64,000 nucleotides of DNA, from NCBI GenBank assembly GCA_963210315.1, contig OY723241.1:1550001-1614000 (forward strand), given 5' to 3'. Below, one piece after another: positions 62,055 through 64,000 of this stretch (position 1 is the first letter of the stretch; each line of letters starts with the position of its first letter). A program made the position numbers and the translations under genes. A model generated the notes under the pieces. The model ran no database searches. It was not told the origin of the DNA and saw nothing but the letters and a program-made list of their open reading frames with translations. The stretch comes from Rhynchopus euleeides (Eukaryota; Euglenozoa; Diplonemea; Diplonemida; Diplonemidae).

Positions 62055-62275
62055 TTACTAGTTACGAGCGACGAAGCGTAGCGAAGTCGCGAAGTAACGA
62101 AGGAAATCGTACGACTGAAGCTTTGGATTAGCACCTCATGCCACTTCACAGGGCCTCAACACAGCCTTGAGACAGCAAGTGTGCGCTCAACAAAAAGTAG
62201 TCCGGAACTGTTCTCCCACAGTTGCTGGACAGGGTGTCTATAATAAAGCGAAAGGAGTACGATTTTCTTCCGAGC
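62055..62275 (+). repeat. Hairpin repeat family A, copy 4
   Basis: Nearly identical to 26404-26625, including TTACTAGTTACGAGCGACG, both hairpin arms, CTCAACACAGCCTTGAGACA, AAAAGTAGTCCGG and AATAAAGCGAAAGGAGTACG. Confidence 0.85.
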
Positions 62276-63268
62276 CATGTCACTCGCACCCATTTTGCCA
62301 GACCTGGGTGCGTGCAAATAGTTGGGTTTCTGCGTTTGCAGTAAATGGATGACAAGCGGTGGTGCCCCTGAAAGTCGTAGAGGAATGACGTGATCACTAC
62401 AACGCCAAGAAGGGGATTCTACTAGAGAACCTCCACCAGAAAGAGAACTGTGGAAGAACTCCGGGGCACCAGCAGCGGGTTGTCGGTTTGCTGCCCCGTT
62501 TCTTTTTTGAAATATTTGCTGCCACAGTTCGATCTCACCGTGGTGTGGCCCGCCTCCTCTGGAGAACGAAAAAGGGCGAGCAGGGTGCCAAACGAAAGCA
62601 CCGGCAGCAACACTTTACCGACAAAATCATCTACTCGGACCCCTGCTGCAGTCGGCCGAATTTGCTCTCCCGGCGGGTGCCCTTGATCCCCGTTCATGCC
62701 TGAACAGCGGCGACGCGGCTGACGGGAGGATGTATGTAGCATGGTAGACCTGAAACGAGGCATCAGAAACAGAGGTCTGCACTAGCCATGCTGCAGCACG
62801 TTGTCAAGAATTGAAAAGAACATATCGCAGCCCGCACAGCACAGCAAACCCCTGTCTGCCTGAAGCACACCCCTGGCTGTACAACAAAACACACGCATGT
62901 GCCACCCGTGGCGGCAGATACGTGTCCTGTGTGCAACTACCGTGGTATTTTCCCGGGTTGGTGAGGGGTGCGTGTGGTGTCGGTGATATATATTTCATCG
63001 CAGCTGTGGGCGCAACAAGCCCTGCGTGCGATTAGCTGGCCCCAGCCGAGGTGCAGAGTGGTGTGGGGCAGAGCAAGAAGGCGGGCATTTCTCCCCGAAG
63101 TGTATCATAGTGCGGCGCCCTCACAAAAGAGCGCCACACGGCAGTGTTTGCTTTTTTGGCACGGAGAAATGCGAATGCCCTCAGAATGCCAAACAGCAAA
63201 AGCCAGCTTCCTCCCCACCCATCGCCCCCCTCTCTCTCTGTATATCTCACGTTTTCTCTGCAGTACTC
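62276..63268. other. Intergenic region, nothing recognised
   Basis: Short frames only, without recognisable domains or multi-copy repeats in this window. Confidence 0.5.
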
Positions 63269-64000
63269 CCCCCAAGGCTGGCAGCAAATTTTTACTGCAC
63301 TTTACTGCACTTTATTTTACTGCATTTTATTGTATTTTATTTTCCGGATTTTTGGATAAAGTGCATGGTCCTTAGTGGTGCCTTCGCATACGTACAGCTG
63401 GGAGGACCACTATGGACAGGCCAAATGCTGGAGTCACACCCACTTTACAGAGGTGCAGCCACGTCTGCAAGTTTGCGGACAGCCGCAAACCCGCAGAAGA
63501 TGGCAAAAAGTACCGCTCCTGCACGGAGGTTCTCCTGAAGGTCACAGGGACGCACCAAGGCTCCGGCAGAGAATGCAGGCCGGGATGGATGTGCCCTGCC
63601 TATGTTGGGTCGGTGGGTTCGCAGGACCTGATCGGTGCGGCCTCCGCCTGGCTTCAGTCCTGCTTTGAGTGCTTTCAGTCCGCTCTGATGTCCAGCCTCC
63701 CCGAACGGGATGGTGAAGAACCCGTACGCCAGAGCTCAGCTGTACAACGTCCGAGGAAGGTGGACTGCCCACCGCACACCGCCGTGCTGGTCCGCCCTGC
63801 TGCGCCTGCGGTGCTGGGGTGCGCCTGCTGCCTGATTGGCCCCGGCACTCGGAAGCAGCATCAAGCATGCCGAACAGCAGCAGGGCGGGCCTGGCGGGGG
63901 CACTGCCTTGGTGGCCTTGTGTTGGCCAGAGTGGGCGGATCAGGGTCCCCTGGCACGGCAGGTCAGCATCCTGCCCACCGTCACGCCGAGCCACCCCTAC
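63269..64000. repeat. Long direct repeat J, copy 2 (cut by window end)
   Basis: Matches 3961-4708 up to the last base of the window. It lacks one TTTTACTGCA unit and the six bases near 4088, and otherwise shows essentially no differences, so the pair is young. Whether the CTTAAACACGGGGG cluster follows here cannot be seen. Confidence 0.85.

Overview
This looks like nuclear DNA of a free-living protist in Euglenozoa, most likely a diplonemid. The key clue is a 38-base stretch at 5624-5661. It ends in the core shared by kinetoplastid and diplonemid spliced leaders (ACAGTTTCTGTACTTCATTG) and is followed directly by a GTAT splice donor. The rest fits: long uninterrupted GC-rich genes, pyrimidine tracts plus AG just upstream of start codons (trans-splice acceptors), and single-pass receptor-cyclase-type proteins like those of kinetoplastids. 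No rRNA or tRNA gene was recognised. Species assignment is inference.

Layout. 1-5620: gene-poor repeats, including a unit at 3961-4708 that recurs at 63269-64000. 5624-13527: the spliced-leader sequence, then a very large non-LTR retrotransposon gene with two OTU protease domains, zinc fingers, reverse transcriptase and a restriction-like endonuclease. 13528-21650: its 3' region, repeats, a 397-bp miniature transposon, and a coding-like fragment at 20580-21035. 21977-23488: a secreted-ectodomain, single-pass membrane protein of unknown function. 23489-33230: dispersed repeats, an LTR-like pair of direct repeats carrying a predicted RNA pseudoknot (29293-30450), and a 1.15-kb inverted-repeat element. 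33290-36280 and 42382-45366: two paralogous membrane proteins joining a 5'-nucleotidase-like ectodomain to a cyclase homology domain. 38218-39984: an AT-rich palindromic element with other elements nested in it. 48360-50270: the 3' part of a second OTU/zinc-finger retroelement, followed by second copies of the 1.15-kb element and of the AT-rich element (to 53191). 57044-58710: a hAT-like non-autonomous transposon. 58878-61562: a membrane acyltransferase of the DGAT2 family with a long N-terminal extension. 61563-64000: repeats.

Host genes are only about one sixth of the window; the rest is mobile DNA, much of it non-autonomous and nested. Comparing the two AT-rich copies exposes several elements in occupied and empty form, which fixes their target-site duplications. 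The most notable observations are the spliced-leader/retroelement junction, the patchy divergence of the two cyclase-like paralogs, and the LTR-like repeats with a conserved pseudoknot. Repeat boundaries were judged by eye and most are good to a few bases.
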